Below, piece by piece: positions 22,211 to 30,004 of a DNA stretch of 42,833 nucleotides (positions within the stretch are counted from its first letter, which is position 1; every line of letters begins with the position of its first letter). The DNA comes from an uncultured Planctomycetaceae bacterium (lineage in GTDB: Bacteria; Planctomycetota; Planctomycetia; Pirellulales; Pirellulaceae), in NCBI GenBank assembly GCA_903863885.1, contig CAIPEB010000622.1, positions 1-42,833 on the forward strand. The letters are read 5' to 3'. Made by a program: the position numbers and the translations under genes. The notes under the pieces are model-generated. The model saw nothing but the letters and a program-made list of their open reading frames with translations, did no database searches and was not told the DNA's origin.

Positions 22211-24728
22211 TTTCCGATCGTTCGTCGCAGGTTCGTTGATTATCGGCGCCGGTCTGGCCGCTCGCGCCGAGGATCTTGCCAGCATCAAGCGCGTGACACA
22301 GGGTCTGCGCGAGCGTCGGTTGTTTTCGCTTGCCGATCGTTACTGCCGGGAGAGGCTGGGGGTGTCTCCGCTGAGTGATGCGGAACAGGCTCAGCTGACG
22401 ATCGAGTGGATCCGCAGTTGTGCGGAGCAGGCAATGAATCTGCCGGCGGAACGGCGCGAAGAGTCATGGCAGCGTGCGAGGCAGATCGCAGCGGACTTTG
22501 CGGCGCGGAATCCGGACAATCCGCAACGCGTGCTCGTGCAACTGCAGGACTGCCTGACCCTGCTCGCGCAGGGCGAGCAACTGCGGATGGAGGCCGAGAT
22601 TGCGCCGGATGCCGGGTCCGGGCTCGAACCGGCGAGAAACGCGATTCGTCAGGGCGAGCGGGGACTTGAGAAGCTGCTGGAAGAGTTGCCGAAGGCCGGC
22701 GCGTCGCGGGCTCCGGCGGCGGCCGGCGCGTTGTCGGCGCAGCAAATCAAATCGCTGGCAGTGAACGTGCGATACCAGTATGCGGTTGCGTTTCGGAGCA
22801 TGGCGAACTGCTATCCGCCCGGCAGTGCCGATCGAACGGCCGCGCTGCAGAAGTCGCTCGAGCAACTGCAGGAGATCCTGCGCCAGCGCGACGACGATCC
22901 CCGCACGACAGCCGAAGTGCGGCTCGATCAGATCGCCTGCCTGAGGCTGCTGGGAGACAACGCCGGAGCGAAGGAACTGATGGCTGCGCTGCCGGCCGAC
23001 GCCGTGCCGGCCGAGTTTCAAGCGAGGCGGATGGCAGAGAGGACCCGCCTCACGCTGCGGACCGAGGGACCGGAACGGGCCTTGTCCGAACTCGCGGCCG
23101 AACCTCTGCCGCCGGGCGCGCCGCATTCCGCGGAACTGGACTTCGCTCGACTGGAGGCCCTGCTTGCGTCATGGCAGTCAGCCATCCGCGGCAAGGACGA
23201 CCCGCTGTCTGCGAAATGGCGAGAGCAGGCCCTTGCCCTGGTGCGCGAAATGGAACACCGCTACGGCGGGTACTGGGGCCGGCGTGCCGAACTGCTGCTG
23301 CTCGAGCAGGGACGCGGGCAGATCGCCGGCAGCGCCGACATGCTCGAACGCACGGCCAACGGGTTCTATTTGCAGAACCGTTTCCAGGAAGCCGTCACCG
23401 CATACGACGAAGCCGCGGACGCGGCGCGAAAGGAAGGCAATGCCGCGAAGGCATTCGAATCTGCCTACAGAGCGGCGCTCGTGCAGCAGAATCAGCGGCA
23501 ATATCACGACGCTGCGCGGCGATTCCGGCAATTGGCCTTGGCCGATGCGTCCTGTGCCCAGGCGGACAATGCTCACCTGCTGGCCATCGTCAATCAGGCC
23601 CAGGCGGTTGCCGTCGATCCGAAGGCCGAAGAAGCCTACAGCAGTCTGCTCGACGAGCACCTGCGGCTCTGGCCGGCGGCGGCATCCACCGCGGATGTAT
23701 GGCTGTGGAAAGGCAAGTGGCACGAAAGCCATCGCCGGTGGAAGGAATCCACGCAGGCCTATCGCGGGATCCCGCCGACGAGCCCCCTGTTCGAGGACGC
23801 AATGACCGCGGCGATGCGGTGCTGGTTGAACTGGCTCGACGAATTAAGACAAGGCCGCCAAAACAAGGAAGCGGAGCTTGTCGCGACCGAGGCCGCAGAC
23901 TTTTTCGAAAGCCTCATCGCCAATGCCGATCCCCCGGGACAACCCGATCACGCTGAACAACTGGCGACGACGTGTCGGCTGCGGGCGGCGCGGCTGCGAA
24001 TCGAGTTTACGTCACCCAACTACCGGAATCTCGAGACCATGCTCGCCGCGGCAGGAGCATCAAAGTCGGCCACGCCCGAGCAGAAAGCCGAAGCGCAAGC
24101 CCTGCTGGCGGTGGCACTGGCGGGACAACCCGGCCGGGAGGCTGAAGCCGGCCGTGCAGCCGCTGCGATGGCAAAGCTGCCGGAAACGCAGCTGTGGCTT
24201 GTGCTGCAGCAGGCCATGGACATGGCCGGAGCGGCGGGCGACCCCTCGCGGAGGACTCTGCTGGCAGTGTTTGCCCTGCAGGTGCTGGATCAGATAGGCC
24301 CCGAAGCGAAGATGAGCGAATCGAGGCGGATGCAGGTGCAGCAATGGCGTGCTCTGGCAAACGAGATGCGGGGCAACCGGCCCGAAGCCATCCGGTTGCT
24401 GAAGGACCTGGCGCTTCAGTTCCCCGACGACATCTCCGCGCAGGAGGCGCTGGGCTCCATGCTTTTGCGGGACTCGAGCGGAACTTCGGCGCGCGAAGCG
24501 CTCGACCAATGGCGGCGAATAGCCGCGCGAACTCGTCCCGGCGGCGAGCCTTGGTTGCGCGCGAAGTACAACGTCGCGCTGGCTCAATTGAGATCGGGAG
24601 ACAGGGCCGCAGCAGCCAGACTCATACGGTACGTGCAGGCGACCGAGAATCTGAACGGGAGCGGATGGCAGGCGAGATTTGAGGCATTGCTCCGCGAGTG
24701 CGGCAACGGAGACAGTCCGCCGGAATAG
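22203..24728 (+). CDS. Large TPR-type secreted protein
   Basis: The protein has 841 residues. An N-terminal signal peptide (SFVAGSLIIGAGLAARAED) has a likely cleavage after ARA. The rest is almost entirely alpha-helical pairs with TPR-like spacing, for example NRFQEAVTAYDEAADAARK near 395-413, a segment rich in Ala and Gln around 410-470, and NRPEAIRLLKDLALQFPDD near the C terminus. It overlaps the exbD2 stop by 8 nt. It is the last gene of the operon. No enzyme motif is visible. It may bind the VWA domain or the cell envelope and act as the large periplasmic part of the machine (inference). Confidence 0.85.
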   Translation: MIDFRSFVAGSLIIGAGLAARAEDLASIKRVTQGLRERRLFSLADRYCRERLGVSPLSDAEQAQLTIEWIRSCAEQAMNLPAERREESWQRARQIAADFAARNPDNPQRVLVQLQDCLTLLAQGEQLRMEAEIAPDAGSGLEPARNAIRQGERGLEKLLEELPKAGASRAPAAAGALSAQQIKSLAVNVRYQYAVAFRSMANCYPPGSADRTAALQKSLEQLQEILRQRDDDPRTTAEVRLDQIACLRLLGDNAGAKELMAALPADAVPAEFQARRMAERTRLTLRTEGPERALSELAAEPLPPGAPHSAELDFARLEALLASWQSAIRGKDDPLSAKWREQALALVREMEHRYGGYWGRRAELLLLEQGRGQIAGSADMLERTANGFYLQNRFQEAVTAYDEAADAARKEGNAAKAFESAYRAALVQQNQRQYHDAARRFRQLALADASCAQADNAHLLAIVNQAQAVAVDPKAEEAYSSLLDEHLRLWPAAASTADVWLWKGKWHESHRRWKESTQAYRGIPPTSPLFEDAMTAAMRCWLNWLDELRQGRQNKEAELVATEAADFFESLIANADPPGQPDHAEQLATTCRLRAARLRIEFTSPNYRNLETMLAAAGASKSATPEQKAEAQALLAVALAGQPGREAEAGRAAAAMAKLPETQLWLVLQQAMDMAGAAGDPSRRTLLAVFALQVLDQIGPEAKMSESRRMQVQQWRALANEMRGNRPEAIRLLKDLALQFPDDISAQEALGSMLLRDSSGTSAREALDQWRRIAARTRPGGEPWLRAKYNVALAQLRSGDRAAAARLIRYVQATENLNGSGWQARFEALLRECGNGDSPPE

Positions 24729-24810
24729 TCCTGTCGGATGAGTGCCGCAGTGGGGCCGCGTGGGATGCAGCGTTTGGGGGCGGGCGAGCGTCGCTGCCGG
24801 TATATCCTGG

Positions 24811-24858
24811 CACACGGGCACTTCAGCACACGGGCACTTCAGCTCACGGGCACTTCGG
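24811..24858. repeat. Three tandem 16-bp repeats
   Basis: CACACGGGCACTTCAG occurs twice in a row (24811-24826, 24827-24842), followed by CTCACGGGCACTTCGG (24843-24858); a fourth partial unit follows. It lies after the TPR gene stop and immediately beyond the stop of the small minus-strand ORF. The high identity suggests recent slippage or a mobile repeat family. No gene covers it. Confidence 0.75.
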
Positions 24859-24861
24859 CAC

Positions 24862-24954
24862 TCAATGGCTGCGGCGTTCGGGGCAGAGCGACGAGAAGAT
24901 GGCGCCCATGGCCACCATCGTACCGAAGATCACGAGCATTGATTGGAGGAACAT
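24862..24954 (-). CDS. Small membrane peptide, 30 residues
   Basis: The ATG at 24954 opens a 30-codon frame. The peptide begins MFLQSMLVIFGTMVAMGAIF and ends in a polar Cys/Arg-containing tail. About 20 residues are hydrophobic, enough for one membrane span. AGGAAGGA lies 8 nt before the ATG, a good ribosome site in a region otherwise empty of genes. Such Met-rich short membrane peptides are easily missed by gene finders. Function is unknown. It lies 133 bp from the end of the TPR gene on the opposite strand and ends 3 bp from the 16-bp repeats. Confidence 0.45.
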   Translation of the reverse strand: MFLQSMLVIFGTMVAMGAIFSSLCPERRSH

Positions 24955-25267
24955 GGTCTGGGTCCTTCCTGCGACAGATAGCGGGCTTGCCTGACGTTTC
25001 GACTTCAGAGCAAGTCGTGAGCCATCCTGGCCTCCATGCCGGATTCAGCCACAAGTAGCTGCGTATGCTTCATTTGCGTCGAACAGACAAAAATCACTTT
25101 GATTCAGCCTGTCCGCCAAATGACATCGTTTCGACCACACATCAAATCATTCGCACGACAATCGGCCGACGGGGCGGGATTTATAGCGGGTCCTGGCGAA
25201 CGGTTCCAGGGCAATCGAGCGAATGGGGCGACGGAACGAGCGGGGCAACTACCGGGGGTGGGGCAAC

Positions 25268-25312
25268 CAAAAGAAGCGGGCGACGCAAGAGGTACGTCGC
25301 CCGCCGTCTTTC
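25268..25312 (-). terminator. Strong intrinsic terminator of the secreted-protein pair
   Basis: GCGGGCGACG (25276-25285) and CGTCGCCCGC (25295-25304) form a perfect 10-bp stem with a 9-nt loop. On the minus strand it is followed by TTCTTTTGG, a T-rich tract, and it lies 78 bp beyond the stop of the 133-residue secreted protein. On the plus strand it is followed by CGTCTTTC, a weaker tract. About 320 bp to its left (24955-25275) hold no gene that I can support. Confidence 0.7.
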
Positions 25313-25381
25313 AGGAAGGAGCAGGAACACGCTGGCGTCATCATGACGCGTTGCGGCTTCCATGCCTTGAGGGACAATCCA

Positions 25382-25783
25382 TCAATACGGACCGCGGCCG
25401 TAGTACACACCGAACTGACTGGTGTGGCTCGGCCATCGCGGGGTGGGAGCGAAACCGTAGCCCATCGAGGGATCGAAGTCGCCCGGGTACCTCCGGCTGA
25501 ACTGGTGGTAGATCGGGGTGACCGTATCCTGGGAGACGCCCCAGCCCCAGTTTGTCTGCATGTGGGCGGTGGGGGGCACGACGAGCGAAACGGGCAGGCC
25601 GGTGGCCGTATAGGCGTAGCCGCCGTGCCACGACATGCCTTGCGCGTGGCGGGCGGCCTGCACATCGGCGTGGGTTGCCACGCGATGGCCCGGCTTCTGA
25701 TAACCGTGGATTTGCGCCTCGACCCGCGCGGCGCCGACCACACAGGCTGCCGCGGCGACGAGGGCGAGCGGGATTCGAGTCAT
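25382..25783 (-). CDS. Small secreted protein, 133 residues
   Basis: It begins with a clear signal peptide (MTRIPLALVAAAACVVGAA, cleavage probably after VEAQ or just before). The mature part of about 110 residues is rich in Gly, Tyr, Trp, His and Pro, including YHQFSRRYPGDFDPSMGYGF and a C-terminal FGVYYGRGPY. No cysteine is left in the mature part. I recognise it only as the kind of aromatic-rich envelope protein common in planctomycetes. I chose the ATG at 25783 with GAAAGG 10 nt upstream; the frame continues further upstream without stops but overlaps the next gene. It is second in a two-gene minus-strand unit and followed by a strong terminator. Confidence 0.75.
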   Translation of the reverse strand: MTRIPLALVAAAACVVGAARVEAQIHGYQKPGHRVATHADVQAARHAQGMSWHGGYAYTATGLPVSLVVPPTAHMQTNWGWGVSQDTVTPIYHQFSRRYPGDFDPSMGYGFAPTPRWPSHTSQFGVYYGRGPY

Positions 25784-25854
25784 GGGATATGGGCCTTTCT
25801 TTTCCGGAAGGCGGGGCTGGCAACCGCACCTGACAGTGGTGCAGCGGCTTGGGT

Positions 25855-26205
25855 TCACCACCATACGACGCTGGTGCGAGTCAGGCCTCGGCCTTCGTTG
25901 TAGTATCGGTGATAGGTCCGATGGTGCTTGTAGAGCAGTTCGTTGGGCATCATGGGCTGGTAGGTGTAGTACGTATGTCCGACCCATCCCGGCACGGGCA
26001 CGGGGGCAACGTACATCTGAGCGCCGACTCCGCCGCATGTGGGCGGCAGGTAGTAGTTGGCGAACAGGTCGGGCCGCCCGTATTCGTAGGGACGGCATTC
26101 GGTGGGTCCGCCGTGAGTCTGGGCTTGAGCCGATGAGGCCAGGGTCGAGAACAGCACCGTGGACACGGCGGCAAGCAACGAGTATCGCAACAGAGTGCGA
26201 AGCAT
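25855..26205 (-). CDS. Small secreted Tyr/Pro-rich protein, 116 residues
   Basis: The signal peptide is LLRYSLLAAVSTVLFSTLA, with cleavage probably after AQA. The mature protein of about 85 residues contains YGRPDLFANYYLPPTCGG, VGHTYYTYQPMMPNELLYKH and a HRTYHRYYNEGRG segment, with two cysteines. The pattern matches a family of unknown function I associate with planctomycetes. The ATG at 26205 has AAAGGAG 7 nt upstream, an excellent ribosome site; an upstream ATG at 26259 does not. It is the first gene of a pair (71 bp to the next). The compact two-gene unit suggests that the products work at the same envelope site. Confidence 0.8.
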   Translation of the reverse strand: MLRTLLRYSLLAAVSTVLFSTLASSAQAQTHGGPTECRPYEYGRPDLFANYYLPPTCGGVGAQMYVAPVPVPGWVGHTYYTYQPMMPNELLYKHHRTYHRYYNEGRGLTRTSVVWW

Positions 26206-26253
26206 GTCTGGACTCCTTTCCATTAAGCACGAGATCGCCAGTTGCAGGTCGCT

Positions 26254-26279
26254 GGGCATACCGATTGTCGGGCATACCG
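26254..26279. repeat. Direct repeat GGGCATACCG spaced 16 bp
   Basis: GGGCATACCG occurs at 26254-26263 and 26270-26279. It lies 49 bp upstream of the secreted-protein start on the minus strand, where a promoter or operator is expected. No good -35/-10 pair was found around it. It may be a regulator site for the secreted-protein pair. Confidence 0.4.
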
Positions 26280-26469
26280 CGTCAGGCCAAGGCAGTCCTG
26301 AGTGGCGACCTGGTGGACTGCCGATCGTAGCGCGCGTTTGCGTCGCTCAGTATCGTATCTCGGCGCGTATCAGTTGACGGGGTGAATCTTTGTCTGTTCG
26401 CTGTAACAGATGGAAGCGGCGTGCATCTGGGAACAACGAAAACGACTGGGAAACCGGCTGTTGAATCGA

Positions 26470-26475
26470 TATAAT
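26470..26475 (+). promoter_or_regulatory. Perfect -10 box upstream of top6B
   Basis: TATAAT (26470-26475) is exact but no good -35 hexamer stands 16-18 bp upstream, so an activator may be needed. A start near 26482 gives a leader of about 90 nt. The leader contains the 20-bp-spaced direct repeat (26520-26549). A separate eight-codon open frame starts at ATG 26501; I do not count it as a gene. Confidence 0.4.
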
Positions 26476-26519
26476 CCGCAAACTTAGATTGACTCCTACC
26501 ATGCATCCACGCCCGCCCG

Positions 26520-26549
26520 CGGATTGATCATACGGAATACGGATTGATC
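26520..26549. repeat. Direct repeat CGGATTGATC in the top6B leader
   Basis: CGGATTGATC occurs at 26520-26529 and 26540-26549, exactly 20 bp apart (about two helical turns). The spacer holds ATACGGAATA. It lies just before the AGGAGG ribosome site of top6B. It could be an operator for control of topoisomerase VI expression, or an mRNA element. Confidence 0.5.
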
Positions 26550-26570
26550 GGACGGTAAAGGAGGACCCGC

Positions 26571-28619
26571 TTGTCAACGGTGAACGAACAGTCTCCGCTC
26601 GTCGAAGAACCCGCCTCCGGAAACGGCAAGGCTGAAGGGCATGCTGCGCCGCGCCGCCGCATGACGGCCGAGATGATGGCCGCGCAGCAGCGGGACATTT
26701 CGGTCAGCGAGTTTTTTGCCAAGAACCGGCACCTGCTGGGCTTCGACAATCCCCGCAAGGCGCTGTTGACGACGGTCAAGGAAGCGGTCGACAACTCGCT
26801 GGACGCCTGCGAGGAAGCCGGCATCGTTCCGGAGATCTGGGTGCACATCGAATCCACCGGGAACAACCGGTTCAAGGTCGGCATCCAGGACAACGGCCCG
26901 GGGATCATGAAGAAGACGATCCCGTTGATTTTCGGCAAACTGCTGTACGGGTCGAAATTCCACCGGCTGCGCATGAGCCGCGGCCAGCAGGGCATCGGCA
27001 TCAGCGCGGCCGGCATGTACGGGATGCTTACAACCGGCAAACCCGTCAAAATCATCTCGCGAATCTCCCCGAGGCGTCCCTCGCATTACTACGAAATCCA
27101 GATTGACACCCAGAAGAACCGGCCCGAGATTCTCAACGGCCGCGGGGAAGGCGAGGACATTCCGGCCGGCGAAAAGGGGCATGCGTACATCCTCGAGCAC
27201 GGAATCGAATGGGTCTCGCACTACGATGCGGCGGAAGGCGAGAAACCGGCCGAAGTCCAGCACGGCACGCGAGTGACGATCGAACTGGAAGGTCGCTACC
27301 AGCGCGGCCGCGGCAGCGTCGACGACTACCTGGAACAGACCGCCATCGCCAACCCGCACGTCACGCTGCACTACCTCGACCCCGAGGGCAATCGCAAGAC
27401 CTACCCGCGTTCCACGCAGAAGCTCCCGCCGGAACCGAAAGAGATCAAGCCCCATCCGTACGGCATCGAACTGGGCCGCCTGGTCACGATGCTGAAAGAG
27501 ACCAAGGCCACGACCCTTTCGCAGTTCCTGACCGGTTCGTTCTCGCGCGTCAGCAGTTCGGTGGCCCGCAAGATCTGCGAGGAGGCGAAGCTGAGCCCCC
27601 GCGCATCGTCGTCCCGCATCGGGCGCCGCGAAGCCGATTCGCTGTTCGAGGCCATCCAGCGCACGCGGATCAGCCCGCCATCGACCGACTGCATTTCCTC
27701 GATCGGCGAGGAACTGCTGCTCAAGGGCATTTCGCACGTCGTGCCGGGGGAGTTTTACGTTGCCGCCACGCGGCCGCCGGCCGTCTATCGCGGGAACCCG
27801 TTTCTGATCGAGGTGGCGCTGGCCTACGGCGGCGGCAACCCCGTTCAGAAAGTCACGCGGGATACGCTCGCCGAAATGCTCGGCGAAACCGACGCGCGGA
27901 CGCTGCGCCAGTTCATCATGACCTCGTTCGAGGGACTGGGGTCCGATGCGGCGGAGCGGATCCTCAAGGCCTCTGCGATGGGAACGCGGCAGTCGCCCTC
28001 GAAATTGGACGAAGCCGAAATCGCCAAGCTGCACGAGGCCATGCGGAACGTGAACCTCGAGAGCGGCCAGACGATGCAGGTGCTGCGATACGCCAATCGC
28101 GTGCCGCTGCAGTTCAGCCAGGCCGCATGCGCCATCACGCAGGCCGTCATGAACACCAACTGGCGGCCGTACGGGCTGAGCCAGTCGCGAGGCGGACTCC
28201 CCAGCGGTCCCGTAACGGTCATGGTCCACATGGCCAGCGTCTGGGTCCCCTTCACCAGTGAGTCCAAGGAAGCGATCGCCGGCTATCCCGAGATCCTCAA
28301 GGAACTGAGACTGGCCCTGCAGGCCGTCGGCCGCAAACTCGGGATGTACCTGAACCGGCGCAAGCGGGTGGCCCAGGAGGGAGAACGCCGCAACATCTTC
28401 CTGCGGTACCTGCGCGAAGTCGCCACCGCCGTGAGTGATCTCAACGGCGCCGACCGCGATGGCCTCTACGACAAACTGCTGCACGTCGCCAAACGCAAGA
28501 CGGCCGAAGCCGACATGCGATTCGATCAGCGGGGACGCGCCATCGAATCCCCGAACGATTTCGGCGACCACGTGCTGATTGTCCAGTCGGAGTCCGAGCC
28601 CGAAGAACCCGCGGCCTGA
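26571..28619 (+). CDS. top6B: DNA topoisomerase VI subunit B
   Basis: The protein has 682 residues, longer than the roughly 530 of Sulfolobus but similar to larger archaeal forms. It has a GHKL (Bergerat) ATPase fold: N-box EAVDNSLDACEEA (E71, N75), D107 in QDNGPGI and the ATP lid RGQQGIGISAAGMYG (137-151). An H2TH and a transducer domain follow. The transducer signature VPFTSESKEAIA is at about 559-570. ATP binding dimerises the subunit and drives the A subunit's strand gate for duplex passage in DNA relaxation and decatenation. The start is TTG 26571 with AGGAGG about 6 nt upstream. Top6A follows 109 bp downstream. Confidence 0.96.
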   Translation: MSTVNEQSPLVEEPASGNGKAEGHAAPRRRMTAEMMAAQQRDISVSEFFAKNRHLLGFDNPRKALLTTVKEAVDNSLDACEEAGIVPEIWVHIESTGNNRFKVGIQDNGPGIMKKTIPLIFGKLLYGSKFHRLRMSRGQQGIGISAAGMYGMLTTGKPVKIISRISPRRPSHYYEIQIDTQKNRPEILNGRGEGEDIPAGEKGHAYILEHGIEWVSHYDAAEGEKPAEVQHGTRVTIELEGRYQRGRGSVDDYLEQTAIANPHVTLHYLDPEGNRKTYPRSTQKLPPEPKEIKPHPYGIELGRLVTMLKETKATTLSQFLTGSFSRVSSSVARKICEEAKLSPRASSSRIGRREADSLFEAIQRTRISPPSTDCISSIGEELLLKGISHVVPGEFYVAATRPPAVYRGNPFLIEVALAYGGGNPVQKVTRDTLAEMLGETDARTLRQFIMTSFEGLGSDAAERILKASAMGTRQSPSKLDEAEIAKLHEAMRNVNLESGQTMQVLRYANRVPLQFSQAACAITQAVMNTNWRPYGLSQSRGGLPSGPVTVMVHMASVWVPFTSESKEAIAGYPEILKELRLALQAVGRKLGMYLNRRKRVAQEGERRNIFLRYLREVATAVSDLNGADRDGLYDKLLHVAKRKTAEADMRFDQRGRAIESPNDFGDHVLIVQSESEPEEPAA

Positions 28620-28643
28620 ATGAACTGCCCTCTGCCGGAATGA

Positions 28644-28668
28644 CGCGGGGCAGCCCGACTGCCCCGCG
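28644..28668 (+). promoter_or_regulatory. Perfect 10-bp GC hairpin between top6B and top6A
   Basis: CGCGGGGCAG (28644-28653) and CTGCCCCGCG (28659-28668) form a fully paired stem with a 5-nt loop, 25 nt after the top6B stop and 60 nt before top6A. There is no T-tract, so full termination is unlikely. It could slow polymerase, protect the upstream mRNA end, or set different amounts of the two subunits. Confidence 0.5.
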
Positions 28669-28728
28669 GTGGATGCTGCGTCGCGAGTAGTCCTGTCACA
28701 TCCGCTCCTAATCTATTGCTGAACCGCC

Positions 28729-29874
28729 ATGGCCAAAAAGTCTCCCAAGAAATCCTCGACCACCGCCCCCGCTGCGTTGAGCAAGCAGGACGTCAAGACG
28801 CTGAACTCGCTGCGCGGACTGGCCGACGAGGTCGTGCGATCCGCGGAACGGGGCAGAACGCCCTCGCTGGACATTCCCTCCCGCTCGCTCTCGAACGTGC
28901 GATACAACAAGTCCAAGCGATTCATCGAAATGGGGTCGGGAACGAATCGCCGCGAACTGTTCAACCTGTCCCAGGCCAAGAGCTACATGCAGACGCTGCT
29001 CGTCGGCAGCGGCTGCAAGCAGCTCCTTGAGCAGGGCAAGACCACCAGCATCCGAGGACTCTACTACCTGCTGAAGCACACGATCGAGGGCTCCCGCGAA
29101 GAGACGTTCGACGATCAGGCCGACTGCGACCCGATCATCGAAGACGTGGAAGTGTCGCTCGATGCGCTCCGCGAGGAACTTCACGTCTACGCCTCGAACC
29201 GCGGCTCGATGGTGGGCAACATCCTGCTCAACGACAGCGGCGACGAGATCGACTGCACCCGCATGGGATCGGGAGGCTACAGCATCCCCTCGATCGTCGA
29301 GCCCGAGATCATCAAGTTCGCCAAGTGCGATGCGAAATTCGTCCTGCATGTCGAAAAGGACACGGTCTGGCGGCGATTCAACGAGGACAAGTTCTGGCAG
29401 CAGTACAACTGCATCCTGACCCACGGAAGCGGACAACCGCCCCGCGGGGTGCGCAGACTGCTGAACCGCCTGCACAACGAACTGGGACTGCCCGTCTACT
29501 GCCTCCTCGATAATGACCCGTGGGGGTACTACATCTACAGCGTGATCAAGCAGGGCTCGATCAACCTGGCCTACGAGTCCCGCCGCATGGCCATCCCCAA
29601 CGCGCGGTACATCGGTCTGCGAAGCAAGGACTTCACCGCCTGCGGCCTCTCGCCCAGCGTCACAATCCGGTTGAACGAGCAGGACGTCCGACGAGCCAAA
29701 CAGATCAAGACCTATCCGTGGTTCGTCAACAAGAAGCCGTGGCAGCAGGAAATCGATCTGATGCTCAAGAACGGCTTCAAGCTCGAAGTCGAAGCGCTGA
29801 TCAGCAAGGACATCAGTTACGTCACGGAGCAGTACGTCCCGGAACGACTGGAAGAGCAGGATTTCCTCGACTGA
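28729..29874 (+). CDS. top6A: DNA topoisomerase VI subunit A (Spo11 homologue)
   Basis: The protein has 381 residues, normal for Top6A. The winged-helix 5Y-CAP domain carries the tyrosine motif SIRGLYYLLKH with Y112/Y113; by alignment to Spo11 (R-x-x-F/Y-Y) Y113 should be the residue that attacks DNA. The TOPRIM domain shows E209 in HVEKDTVWRRF and D261-x-D263 in LLDNDPWGYY, the magnesium site. The N terminus is a Lys/Ser/Ala-rich tail of about 20 residues. All catalytic residues are present, so with top6B this is an intact type IIB enzyme. The protein ends in an acidic tail (ERLEEQDFLD). Confidence 0.96.
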   Translation: MAKKSPKKSSTTAPAALSKQDVKTLNSLRGLADEVVRSAERGRTPSLDIPSRSLSNVRYNKSKRFIEMGSGTNRRELFNLSQAKSYMQTLLVGSGCKQLLEQGKTTSIRGLYYLLKHTIEGSREETFDDQADCDPIIEDVEVSLDALREELHVYASNRGSMVGNILLNDSGDEIDCTRMGSGGYSIPSIVEPEIIKFAKCDAKFVLHVEKDTVWRRFNEDKFWQQYNCILTHGSGQPPRGVRRLLNRLHNELGLPVYCLLDNDPWGYYIYSVIKQGSINLAYESRRMAIPNARYIGLRSKDFTACGLSPSVTIRLNEQDVRRAKQIKTYPWFVNKKPWQQEIDLMLKNGFKLEVEALISKDISYVTEQYVPERLEEQDFLD

Positions 29875-29910
29875 TCCCCAAGACCGCATCCGGCGCCGCG
29901 TAAACGAGGC

Positions 29911-29940
29911 CACGGATGGACACGGATCAGTACCGATGAA
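29911..29940. repeat. Degenerate 10-bp tandem repeat, CACGGATGGA type
   Basis: Three 10-bp units (CACGGATGGA, CACGGATCAG, TACCGATGAA) follow the top6A stop. I recognise this as a member of a dispersed intergenic repeat seen in many planctomycete and related genomes. Its minus strand is often mis-annotated as an ORF containing SVLIRVHPWP, as it would be here (29817-30008). I do not treat that frame as a gene. Confidence 0.6.
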
Positions 29941-30004
29941 AAACGCTCGCTCCACCCGGTACGGCCGCCGGCATCGCATTTGCCTCCGGCGCAGCACGAC
30001 ATTC

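Noticed and set aside
24811-24858. CRISPR array
   Set aside because: Units are 16 bp and directly adjacent with no spacers, and no cas gene is present.
26574-28571. Long open frame of 665 codons on the minus strand, antisense to top6B
   Set aside because: Composition is an artefact of high GC third positions; top6B has all catalytic motifs on the other strand, and the antisense frame has no recognisable domain or ribosome site.
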